DNA of 64,000 bases from Ancylobacter tetraedralis (GTDB lineage: Bacteria > Pseudomonadota > Alphaproteobacteria > Rhizobiales > Xanthobacteraceae), in contig NZ_JACICD010000003.1 in NCBI RefSeq assembly GCF_014195655.1, positions 62,001 to 126,000 of the forward strand, given 5' to 3'. Made by a program: the position numbers and the translations under genes. The notes below the pieces were generated by a model, which saw only the letters and a program-made list of their open reading frames with translations, did no database searches and was not told the DNA's origin. Numbering within the stretch: position 1 is the first letter of the stretch; every line of letters begins with the position of its first letter. Positions 54,477-62,729 of this stretch are shown in pieces.

Positions 54477-54770
54477 ACCCGCGCCAACCCGCCGGCCGGT
54501 CCGCGCTTTCTGGCACTATTGTCATATGCCCCGGCCAGCCCGGCCTCGCCGTGCCGCTCGCCCCCGCGCCGAGGCCGGGCGGCAAGAATCGGCATTCACG
54601 CGCGGGCCTGATGGGCTATAGTGCTGCCCACAATAAACGCATGCCTAGACGATGTGCGGCTGGCGGCCGCCGCGCGTTACGGGTCCGTGAGATAAGCCCA
54701 GGGGGAATGGCTCCTGCCCCACGGGAATGGACCGTCATCCGATCCGTCAACACATGCTGAGGACGATCCG

Positions 54771-55154
54771 ATGCGACGTTCGCAATTCACCGACAACGAG
54801 ATCATCCAGCTCATCCGCGAAGCCGATGCCGGTGTTCCGGTCGACGAAATCTGCCGCACCGCGCGGGTGTCGCTGCGCACCTTCTATCGCTGGCGCCGGC
54901 GCTTCGGCAGCCTGAGCGAGCCCGCCGTGCTGCAGATGAAGGAACTGGAGGCCGAGAATCGCCGGCTCCGCTCGCTGGTGAGCAACCTCTCCGAACGCCT
55001 GCACGCGCCTGCCGGCGAAGCGCCGCATCGGCCGGAGCATCCCACGGCTGGAGCGGCTGCCAGCCTTCCGCCCGGCCGGGCTTCCCTCCTGGCGGCGGAA
55101 CGCTGCGGCGGCGCGGTGGTCGGGCGGTTCGCCTCGGTCCGCATCACCCGCTGA
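54771..55154 (+). CDS. Orphan IS3-OrfA-like HTH protein
   Basis: 127 residues. Residues 1-75 read RRSQFTDNEIIQLIREADAG, then VDEICRTARVSLRTFYRWRRRFG and a coiled coil ELEAENRRLRSLVSNLSERL. This is the architecture of IS3/IS911 OrfA. The remainder is Ala/Pro-rich and not transposase-like. No OrfB, frameshift window or terminal inverted repeats follow, and GAGGA lies 8 nt before the ATG. It may be an exapted regulator of the neighbouring amide genes or a stranded IS piece. Confidence 0.7.
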   Translation: MRRSQFTDNEIIQLIREADAGVPVDEICRTARVSLRTFYRWRRRFGSLSEPAVLQMKELEAENRRLRSLVSNLSERLHAPAGEAPHRPEHPTAGAAASLPPGRASLLAAERCGGAVVGRFASVRITR

Positions 55155-55295
55155 ACGCTCGCGCGTCAGCGCCCGGCTGGCCTGCGAAGCGGCCCTTGGC
55201 GGAAAAGACCTCTGGCGGCCATCGGGGAGGCGGTCCAGAAAGGGGCGTCGGCACGCCTCGCGCCGGCGCGTTTTGGTAGTCAGTGGCGGACGTCC

Positions 55296-56753
55296 ATGGA
55301 TATCAGTGATCTCTACGAATCGAGCGACGCCGTCGCTCTGGCCGAGCATGTGCACAAGGGCGATGTCCGCCCGGGCGAACTGCTGGATGAAGCGCTGCGG
55401 CGTGTCGAGGCGCTCAATCCGCGCCTCAACGCCGTGACGCTGCTGCGCGAGGGCGTGGCGCGCCGGCTGATCGAGGAGGGGCTCCCGGAAGGACCGCTCA
55501 AGGGCGTGCCGTTCCTGCTGAAGGATCTCGGCGCCGAGGCCATCGACTTCCCGTCCAATAACGGCTCGAAACTGTTCGCCGACACGCATTACGGGCAGGA
55601 TTCCTCGATCTATGCCCGGCTGCGGTCTGCCGGCCTCGTCACCTTCGGCCGCACCACCTCGCCGGAAGGCGGCGTCGGCCCCACCACCGAATCGGCGGTC
55701 TATGGCGGACCGACCCGCAACCCGTGGAATCTCGACCACACTCCCGGTGGCTCCTCCGGCGGCGCGGCGGCGGCGGTGGCGTCCGGGATCCTGCCCGCCG
55801 CGCATGGCTCGGATGGCGGCGGCTCGGTGCGCATCCCCGCCTCCAGCTGCGGGCTGTTCGGCTTCAAGGCCACGCGCGCCCGCACGCCCGATGGCCCCTA
55901 TGTCGGCGAGGGCTGGGCGGGCATGGCGATCGACGGCTTCCTCACCCGCTCGGTGCGCGATACCGCCATGCTGCTCGACATCACCCAGGGCCCCGATCTC
56001 GGCGCGCCCTATGTCGCCCCGCCGCTGGAAGACTCCTACCGGGCGGCGCTGGCGCGGCGCGACAGCCCGCTGCACATCGCCTTCACCACCACCACGCTGA
56101 CCGGCGAGCCGATTGCCCCCGAATGCCGCGCCGCGGTGGAAGAAGCCGCCCGGCTGCTGGAGAGCCTCGGCCACCGGCTGGAGGAGAAGCGCCCCACCGC
56201 CGACACGTCGGGCATGATGGCCGCGTGGACCAAGATCGTCGGCTGCGGCACCGCCCTGTCGGTGGAGAGCGCGGTGCGGCGGCGTGGCCGGCCGCTGGGC
56301 GATGACGAGATCGAGAGCGTGGCGCGCACCGCCATCGACTATGCCCGCACGGTGAGCGGGGCGGATTATCTCGAAGCCATCAACAAGGTGCACGCCTATG
56401 GCCGGGAGATGGCGGCGTTCTTCCAGCCCTACGACATCCTGCTGACGGCAACGCTGGCCGAGCCGCCGGCGAAGCTGGGGCGGTTCGACCATGTCGGCAA
56501 GGACTATGTCGACTACCGGATGGGGCCCGATGGCGTGTTCGCCTATTCGCCGTTCACCGCCGCCTTCAACGCCTCCGGCCAGCCGGCGGCCTCGCTGCCG
56601 CTGCACTGGACGGCGGACGGCCTGCCGGTCGGTGTGCACCTCGCCGCCGCGTTCGGGCGCGACGAACTGCTGATCGGGCTGTGCGCGCGCATCGAGGAGG
56701 CGGCGCCCTGGGCCGCCCGCCGCCCGCCCGTGAGCGCGTTCCGCAAAAGTTGA
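55296..56753 (+). CDS. Amidase signature family enzyme
   Basis: 485 residues. Catalytic Lys in [10 protein letters not shown] (about residue 73), cis-Ser in [11 protein letters not shown] and nucleophile Ser in [13 protein letters not shown]; the [12 protein letters not shown] that follows is typical. Cytosolic amide hydrolase of unknown substrate, releasing ammonia. The final codons (SAFRKS) form the left arm of the downstream hairpin. It is not GatA, which is encoded at 6.1 kb. Confidence 0.92.
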   Translation: MDISDLYESSDAVALAEHVHKGDVRPGELLDEALRRVEALNPRLNAVTLLREGVARRLIEEGLPEGPLKGVPFLLKDLGAEAIDFPSNNGSKLFADTHYGQDSSIYARLRSAGLVTFGRTTSPEGGVGPTTESAVYGGPTRNPWNLDHTPGGSSGGAAAAVASGILPAAHGSDGGGSVRIPASSCGLFGFKATRARTPDGPYVGEGWAGMAIDGFLTRSVRDTAMLLDITQGPDLGAPYVAPPLEDSYRAALARRDSPLHIAFTTTTLTGEPIAPECRAAVEEAARLLESLGHRLEEKRPTADTSGMMAAWTKIVGCGTALSVESAVRRRGRPLGDDEIESVARTAIDYARTVSGADYLEAINKVHAYGREMAAFFQPYDILLTATLAEPPAKLGRFDHVGKDYVDYRMGPDGVFAYSPFTAAFNASGQPAASLPLHWTADGLPVGVHLAAAFGRDELLIGLCARIEEAAPWAARRPPVSAFRKS

Positions 56754-56769
56754 AGACTTTTGCGGAACG
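56737..56769 (+). terminator. Perfect 14-bp hairpin overlapping the amidase stop codon
   Basis: CGTTCCGCAAAAGT (56737-56750), loop TGAAG, ACTTTTGCGGAACG (56756-56769). The TGA stop of the amidase is in the loop. It sits between convergent genes and can act on both strands. Confidence 0.65.
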
Positions 56770-56832
56770 TACATGCTCAGCCAGAAGGGCACTTTCTCGT
56801 CGATCCGGCACATCGCCGGATCGAAAGGGGCC

Positions 56833-58503
56833 CTACGCTGCGTTGCGCTCGTAAGTGACGTGGCCGCCGCAGATCGTGGTGGCCACCTTGAGCGTGTCGA
56901 TATCCTGCGGCGCCGTCGCCTCGATATCGCCGGTCAGGATGACGATATCGGCGGCAAGGCCCGGCGCCAGCCGTCCCTTGCTCGCCTCCGCGAACTCGGT
57001 GAAGGCCCCGTCGAGGGTGAAGCCCGCGATCGAATCGGCAAGGCTCTGGCGTTCGTCCGGGGCACCCTCGAAGACCGGCCCGCGCGTCATCGCCGTCTTG
57101 ATGCCGAGCAGCGGGTCGAGCGGCGCCACCGGCCAGTCGCTGGCGAAGACAACGCGGGCGCCGCTGTTGCGCAGCGTCTGCCAGGGATAGGCGAGCCGCA
57201 TCCGCTCGCGGCCGACCATGGAGAGGATCGGCTCGGGGGGATAATAGCCGCCCGGCGCGTGGGTCGGCTGCATCGAGGCGATGACGCCGAGTTCCGCGAA
57301 ACGGGGCAGGTCGGCGGGCGCCAGGATTTCGATATGCTCGATGCGATGGCGGCTGTCGCGCACGCCATTGGCCCGCCGCGCCGCCTCATAGCCGTTCAGC
57401 GTGCGGTTGACGGCGGCATCGCCGATGGCATGGACGGTGATCTGGAAGCCGAGACGGTCGATCTCCGTGGCGATGGCGTCGAATTCCGCCGGCTCGAAAT
57501 AGGAGGAGCCGCGCACGCCGGGCGCGGTGTCGTAATCGGCGAGCATGTGGGCGGTGGTGGATTCCACCACGCCATCCATGAAGATCTTGACGAAATCGGC
57601 CTTCAGCCGGTCGGAGTTCCAGCGCCGGCGCATCTCCACCGCCTTCTCCAGCTCGGACAGCGCCATGCCGGGGATGAAGCGGAACGGGACGCGGCCGCGC
57701 ACGGTCAACTCGCCCGCCGCCTCGATCTCGCCCAGCAGCTCCAGCTGGTAGAAATTGCCGTCCATGTTGTGGAAGCTGGTAATGCCGAGCGAGGCGCAAT
57801 AGGCGAGGGCCTGCTTGATGATGCCCTTGTCGATGGCGCGCTGCGCGGGCGTCGGCGGGAATGAGGGCTCGACGCCCTGCAGGCCGAGCATCTCGCGCCC
57901 GCCGGCCGGGGTGAGGCGGGCCACCGGCGCGAAACCCTCGAACTCGCGCAGCTCGCCGGTGGCGAGCCCGTCCGCGCCCATGACGATCTCGTTGCCGGGC
58001 GGCACCTGCCGGCCGTGCAGGATGCCAGCGAGCTTCAAGGCCGGTGTGTTCGCCCACATGGTGTGGTGGTCGCTGGCGAAGAAGGCGAGCGGCCGGTCCG
58101 GCAGCACGCGGTCGAGCACATGGCGGGTGATCGGCTCCTGCTCGCCGAACATGAAATAGGCTGCCTGCTCGACCACCAGCAGATCGTTCGACGGCTCCGC
58201 CGCTGCGCGCTCGCGCACCGCCCGGGCGATGGAATCGAAGCCGGTGACGCCGGCCAGCGAGAGGCTGTTCAGCTGCGCGCCGCCGGTGAACAGATGGATA
58301 TGGCTGTCGATGAAGCCGGGCAGCACGGAGGCGCCGCCGGCATCGATGCGCCGGCGGGCGGTGGGCGCCGCTGCGGCAATGTCGGCACGGGAGCCGACCG
58401 CGAGTATGACCCCATCCTTCAGCGCAATCGCCTCGGCGAAGGGCTGGGCGGGGTTCATCGTGACGATGCGGGCGTTCTCGATGATGAGGTCGGCGGTCGA
58501 CAC
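56833..58503 (-). CDS. Amidohydrolase family protein (YtcJ-like)
   Basis: 556 residues from the GTG at 58503 (GGGAG 6 nt upstream). LPGFIDSHIHLFTGG gives the HxH metal pair, HAIGDAAVNRTLNGYEAAR and RHRIEHIEIL further His ligands, and VVFASDWPVAPLDPLLGIKTAMTR the catalytic Asp region. YtcJ-type members hydrolyse cyclic or N-acyl amides. No signal peptide. Divergent from the Pot-type operon and next to amidases, so probably part of amide or N-compound degradation. Confidence 0.9.
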   Translation of the reverse strand: MSTADLIIENARIVTMNPAQPFAEAIALKDGVILAVGSRADIAAAAPTARRRIDAGGASVLPGFIDSHIHLFTGGAQLNSLSLAGVTGFDSIARAVRERAAAEPSNDLLVVEQAAYFMFGEQEPITRHVLDRVLPDRPLAFFASDHHTMWANTPALKLAGILHGRQVPPGNEIVMGADGLATGELREFEGFAPVARLTPAGGREMLGLQGVEPSFPPTPAQRAIDKGIIKQALAYCASLGITSFHNMDGNFYQLELLGEIEAAGELTVRGRVPFRFIPGMALSELEKAVEMRRRWNSDRLKADFVKIFMDGVVESTTAHMLADYDTAPGVRGSSYFEPAEFDAIATEIDRLGFQITVHAIGDAAVNRTLNGYEAARRANGVRDSRHRIEHIEILAPADLPRFAELGVIASMQPTHAPGGYYPPEPILSMVGRERMRLAYPWQTLRNSGARVVFASDWPVAPLDPLLGIKTAMTRGPVFEGAPDERQSLADSIAGFTLDGAFTEFAEASKGRLAPGLAADIVILTGDIEATAPQDIDTLKVATTICGGHVTYERNAA

Positions 58504-58607
58504 GGGATGCTCCCAAATATGGCGGGCCAAAAATATGATCACATTCTTAGCCTCCCGCCTTGCCGGAAGCCAACCCGTCACATAGGCTCAGCGAAATCAG
58601 AAATGTG

Positions 58608-58629
58608 GACGCGCGGGTTCCCGCGTGTC
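58608..58629. promoter_or_regulatory. Inverted repeat in divergent amidohydrolase-pot promoter region
   Basis: GACGCGCGGG / CCCGCGTGTC (58608-58617, 58620-58629), 9 of 10 complementary with a 2-nt centre, between the divergent starts at 58503 and 58661. Possibly an operator; the regulator is not encoded nearby. Confidence 0.35.
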
Positions 58630-58660
58630 TTCCAGAGATCGGCACTACAGCAACGGGTGA

Positions 58661-59770
58661 ATGATGCCGGAGCCTGCCGCGGTACAGGGTAAGCGCATCG
58701 CCATTGAAGCCAGGGGTATCGTCAAGCAATTCGGTCAAGGACCGAGTGCGCTTCGTGCGCTCGACAATGTCTCGGTATCCATTCGCGAAAACGAATTCTT
58801 CACGTTGCTTGGCCCCTCTGGTTGCGGCAAGACGACGCTTCTAAGAATGATCGCTGGGTTCGAATACCCCACGGAAGGCGCGATCCTGCTCCATGGCGAG
58901 GACATTGCCGGCCTGCCGCCCTTCAAGCGGCCGATCAACACCGTGTTCCAGAGCTATGCGCTGTTTCCCCATCTGAGCGTCTGGGAGAATGTCGCGTTTG
59001 GCCTGCAGATGCTGGGGCGGCCCTCGGCGGAGATCGGCCCGCGCGTCGCCGAGATGCTCAAGCTGGTCCACATGGAGGAGCTGGCGCAGCGCCGCACCGA
59101 CCAGATTTCCGGCGGCCAGGCCCAGCGCGTGGCGTTGGCCCGGGCGCTCGCCCCCGCGCCAAAGGTGCTGCTGCTCGACGAGCCGCTCTCGGCGCTGGAC
59201 TACAAGCTGCGCAAGGAAATGCAGATCGAACTCAAGCGCATGCAGAGCGAGACCGGCATCACCTTCGTGTTCGTCACGCACGACCAGGAGGAGGCGCTGA
59301 CCATGTCCGACCGCATCGCCGTGATGTCGAAGGGCAAGGTTCTGCAGATCGGCTCGCCCTGGGACATCTACGACAAGCCGGCCGAGCGCTTCGTCGCCGA
59401 CTTCATCGGCGAGACCAACTTCCTCACCGCAGAAATGGTCGGCATCGGGGGTGGCACCGCGCGGGTGCGGCTCCGGTCCGGCATCGAGATCCCCGCCACC
59501 ATCGCGGAGGGCTACACGCCCGGTCGCGAGGCGACCATCGTGGTGCGCCCCGAGCATGCGCGGGCGGTCAAGACCGGCGGTCAGCTGGCCGGCAAGGTCG
59601 AGAACGTCGTCTATTTCGGCACCGATACCCACATCTACATCGTCCTCGACGAGGGCGGCCCCTTCATGGTGCGCCAGCAGAACTCGCGCAGCCAGTCCTG
59701 CGGCTTCGAGGTCGGCGATCGCGTGGGCATCGACATCGCGGCGGATGCCGCGCAAGTGTTGCGGGACTGA
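58661..59770 (+). CDS. Polyamine-type ABC transporter ATPase (PotA family)
   Basis: 369 residues. Walker [30 protein letters not shown], signature [17 protein letters not shown], Walker [16 protein letters not shown], switch VTHDQEEAL, then a C-terminal TOBE domain ([24 protein letters not shown]). First gene of a four-gene operon. The ligand need not be a polyamine. Confidence 0.94.
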   Translation: MMPEPAAVQGKRIAIEARGIVKQFGQGPSALRALDNVSVSIRENEFFTLLGPSGCGKTTLLRMIAGFEYPTEGAILLHGEDIAGLPPFKRPINTVFQSYALFPHLSVWENVAFGLQMLGRPSAEIGPRVAEMLKLVHMEELAQRRTDQISGGQAQRVALARALAPAPKVLLLDEPLSALDYKLRKEMQIELKRMQSETGITFVFVTHDQEEALTMSDRIAVMSKGKVLQIGSPWDIYDKPAERFVADFIGETNFLTAEMVGIGGGTARVRLRSGIEIPATIAEGYTPGREATIVVRPEHARAVKTGGQLAGKVENVVYFGTDTHIYIVLDEGGPFMVRQQNSRSQSCGFEVGDRVGIDIAADAAQVLRD

Positions 59771-59772
59771 TC

Positions 59773-60693
59773 ATGGCGAGCGCAGCAGACGTCGCGCGTC
59801 AGGAGGAGGGGCGGAAGATCCGGTCGCGCTGGCTGCTCTCGGCGCCGGCGCTGGTCATCGTCTTCATCGCCGCCATCGGGCCGCTTCTGGTGATGCTGGC
59901 CTATTCCTTCATGACCAAGGGCGATTATGGCGACGTGAAGCCGGCCTTCTCGCTGGATGGCTGGTTCTCCGTACTCTTTCAGCGCGACATGTTCGACGAC
60001 ACGCTCTCGCTGGCGGATGCCCACCTGTCGATCGTCTGGCGCTCGGTCCGGCTGTCGGTGATTACCACCTTCGCGACGCTGGTGCTGGGTTTTCCGACCG
60101 CCTATTTCATCGCCACAAGGCCGCGCAACACCCGCGAGGTATGGGTGTTCCTGGTGACGATCCCGTTCTGGACCAACCTGCTGATCCGCACCTTCGCGAT
60201 GCAGCAGGTCATCCGCAACGAGGGTATCCTCAATTCCCTGCTGATCTGGCTCGGTATCATCCGAGAGCCGCTGCAGATCATGTATACCGACTGGGCGATC
60301 CTGTTCGGCATGGTCTATGTCTACCTGCCGCTCATGGTTCTGCCGCTCTATGCGAGCCTGGAGAAGCTGGATTTCCGGCTGATCGAGGCGGGGTACGATC
60401 TCTATGCCGGCCGGCTCGCCGTGCTGCGACGCATTATCCTGCCGCTGGTGAAGCCGGGCATCGTCGCCGGCTCGATCCTCGTGTTCATCCCCTCGCTCGG
60501 CGCCTATGTCATTCCGCGCGTGCTGGGCGGGGGCAAGAACCTGATGCTCGGCAATCTCATCGAGCTGCAGTTCGGCTCGGGCCGCAACTGGCCGCTGGGC
60601 GCGGCGCTGTCGATCACGCTGATGGTGCTGGTGATGGTCGCCATGCTGTTCTATGTCCGCAACGCCGCGCGTTCGGGAGGCGGGCATGGCTAG
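59773..60693 (+). CDS. Polyamine-type ABC transporter permease (PotB family)
   Basis: 306 residues, six helices. IPFWTNLLIRTFAMQQVIRNEGILN is a PotB hallmark and IEAGYDLYAGRLAVLRRIILPLVKPGI is the EAA loop. It starts 2 nt after the ATPase stop. The long open frame upstream is a shadow of the ATPase gene. Confidence 0.94.
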   Translation: MASAADVARQEEGRKIRSRWLLSAPALVIVFIAAIGPLLVMLAYSFMTKGDYGDVKPAFSLDGWFSVLFQRDMFDDTLSLADAHLSIVWRSVRLSVITTFATLVLGFPTAYFIATRPRNTREVWVFLVTIPFWTNLLIRTFAMQQVIRNEGILNSLLIWLGIIREPLQIMYTDWAILFGMVYVYLPLMVLPLYASLEKLDFRLIEAGYDLYAGRLAVLRRIILPLVKPGIVAGSILVFIPSLGAYVIPRVLGGGKNLMLGNLIELQFGSGRNWPLGAALSITLMVLVMVAMLFYVRNAARSGGGHG

Positions 60694-61489
60694 GGCACGC
60701 TTCGACGTCCGCTCGCAGCCGGGTTTCGGCACCATCGCGCTGTTCACCTTCGTGGTGCTCTACCTGCCGATCATCACGCTGGTGGCCTACGCGTTCAACG
60801 CCAGCGAATCGCTCACCGCGTGGGGCGGCTTCTCGCTGCACTGGTTTGGCGAGGCGGCGCGCAACACCGCCGTGCAGGATGCGGCCTGGCGCTCGCTGGT
60901 CATCGCGCTGAGCGCGGCCAGCGTGGCCACCGTTGCTGCCACCATGGCGGCGATCGCCACCACCCGCACCGCCCCCTATCGCGGCCTCGGCTTCAAATAT
61001 GCCTTCATCAACCTGCCGCTGATGGTGCCCGAGATCGTCACCGCCGTGGCGCTGCTCATCGTCTTCGCGCGGGTGAAGGTGTGGACCGGCTATTCGGGCC
61101 TCGGCTATCTCATCCTCGCGCACACGGCCTTCTGCATCCCCTTCGCCTATCTGCCGATCCGCGCGCGGCTCGAGGGCATGGACGAGGCGCTGGAGCGCGC
61201 CGCGGCCGACCTTTACGCCCCGCCGTGGCAGGTGTTCCGAAGGGTGACGCTGCCTCTGCTGCGGCCGGGCATCATTGCCGGCTTCATGCTCGCCTTCGTC
61301 ATCTCGCTCGACGACGTGGTCATTTCCGAGTTCGTGAAGTCGGGCGGTCAGGATACGCTGCCGACCTACATGCTCGGCCAGATGCGGCGCGAGATAACGC
61401 CGGAGGTCAACGCCATCGCGGCGGCTTTCCTGGCGCTGTCGGTGGTGCTCGTCACCATCTTCTTCTTCATCAACCGCAAGAAGACGTAG
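60686..61489 (+). CDS. Polyamine-type ABC transporter permease (PotC family)
   Basis: 267 residues. YLPIITLVAYAFNASES and NLPLMVPEIVTAVALLI are typical of PotC; ERAAADLYAPPWQVFRRVTLPLL is the EAA loop and SLDDVVISEFVKSGG the C-terminal signature. GGGAGG sits 5 nt before the ATG, which overlaps potB by 8 nt. Confidence 0.94.
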   Translation: MARARFDVRSQPGFGTIALFTFVVLYLPIITLVAYAFNASESLTAWGGFSLHWFGEAARNTAVQDAAWRSLVIALSAASVATVAATMAAIATTRTAPYRGLGFKYAFINLPLMVPEIVTAVALLIVFARVKVWTGYSGLGYLILAHTAFCIPFAYLPIRARLEGMDEALERAAADLYAPPWQVFRRVTLPLLRPGIIAGFMLAFVISLDDVVISEFVKSGGQDTLPTYMLGQMRREITPEVNAIAAAFLALSVVLVTIFFFINRKKT

Positions 61490-61553
61490 GCCAGAACGAC
61501 GATCCGGCATCCAATAGCGAAGATCTCGAACCGAAAACGGACGGAGTGGGAAC

Positions 61554-62588
61554 ATGAACTGGAAATTGACGGCAGTCGCCTCGGCGATGGCCATTGTGGC
61601 GAGCGTCGGTGGCGCCTCGGCCGCAGGCTCGCTCAATATCTATAACTGGGGCGATTATACCAGCCCCGAGCTGATCAAGAAGTTCGAGCAGAAGTACGAC
61701 GTCAAGGTAACGGTCACCGACTACGATTCGAACGATACCGCGCTGGCCAAGGTGCGCGCCGGCGGTCATGGCTTCGACATCGTGGTTCCCTCGGCCAATT
61801 ACGTGCCGATCTGGGTGAAGGAGGGTCTGCTGCTGGAGGCCCGGCCGGACCAGATGTCCAACTTCAAGAATGTCGACGAGCGCTGGGTCAACGTTCCCTG
61901 GGATCCCGGCCGTCACTATTCGGTGCCGTGGCAGTGGGGCCTCACCGGCATCGGCGTGAACAAGAAGGTCTATGGCGGCGACATCAACACCTCCGCCATC
62001 TTCCTCGATCCGCCGAAGGAACTGGTCGGCAAGATCAACGTCGCGCCGGAAATGAACGACGTGCTGTTCGCCACGATCAAGTATTTCGGTGGCAATTGGT
62101 GCACGTCCGACAAGGAAGTGCTGAAGAAGGTGCGCGACAAGCTGGTCGAGGCCAAGCCGAAATGGCTGGCCATGGACTATAGCGTGACCGAGAAGCTGCC
62201 GGCCGGCGACTATGCGGGCGTGTATTACTGGAACGGCGCCATCATGCGCTCGCGCCTGAAGAATCCGGATATCGCCTTCGGCTATCCCAAGGAGGGTTTT
62301 CCCTTCTTCATGGACAGCGTCACCATCCTCAAGGATGCCAAGAACGTCGAGAACGCCAAGCTGTTCATGAACTTCATCATGGAGCCGGAGAACGCGGCGC
62401 TGATCTCGTCCTTCGCGAAATATGCGAACGGCATCAAGGGTTCGGCCGAATTCCTGCCGCCCGAGATGAAGACCGCTCCGGAGCTCTCCGTGCCGGCGCA
62501 GTTCGAGAAGGCCGGCGAGTTCCTCACCGCCTGCCCGCCGGAGGTCTCCCAGCTCTATACCCGCATCTGGACCGACGTGAACAAGTGA
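61554..62588 (+). CDS. Periplasmic polyamine-type binding protein (PotD family)
   Basis: 344 residues with a signal peptide (WKLTAVASAMAIVASVGGASA). The mature chain begins GSLNIYNWGDYTSPELIKKFEQKYDVKVTV, the PotD/PotF hallmark, with GHGFDIVVPSANYVPIW and PWQWGLTGIGVN. Ligand pocket residues cannot be read with certainty, so spermidine, putrescine or another amine/amide is possible. Confidence 0.93.
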   Translation: MNWKLTAVASAMAIVASVGGASAAGSLNIYNWGDYTSPELIKKFEQKYDVKVTVTDYDSNDTALAKVRAGGHGFDIVVPSANYVPIWVKEGLLLEARPDQMSNFKNVDERWVNVPWDPGRHYSVPWQWGLTGIGVNKKVYGGDINTSAIFLDPPKELVGKINVAPEMNDVLFATIKYFGGNWCTSDKEVLKKVRDKLVEAKPKWLAMDYSVTEKLPAGDYAGVYYWNGAIMRSRLKNPDIAFGYPKEGFPFFMDSVTILKDAKNVENAKLFMNFIMEPENAALISSFAKYANGIKGSAEFLPPEMKTAPELSVPAQFEKAGEFLTACPPEVSQLYTRIWTDVNK

Positions 62589-62597
62589 TGCCATCTG

Positions 62598-62626
62598 CCG
62601 CCGCGCGCGGATAGGGTGCGCGGCGG
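62598..62626 (+). terminator. Hairpin after the Pot-type operon
   Basis: CCGCCGCGC / GCGCGGCGG (62598-62606, 62618-62626) with an 11-nt loop, about 10 nt after the binding-protein stop. No strong T-run. Confidence 0.4.
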
Positions 62627-62729
62627 TGAGGTTCCGTTTGTCATCCCCGGTCGGGCGCCGGGGGTGGCGAGGGGAGGCAAACCCTGACGGGGCGGCCTCT
62701 GCGCCACCGACCGAGACCGAGGCTTGTCC

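Noticed and set aside
55296-56753. Second gatA copy
   Set aside because: Sequence around the triad and the C-terminal domain differ from GatA, and a full gatA already lies at 6122-7603 next to gatC.
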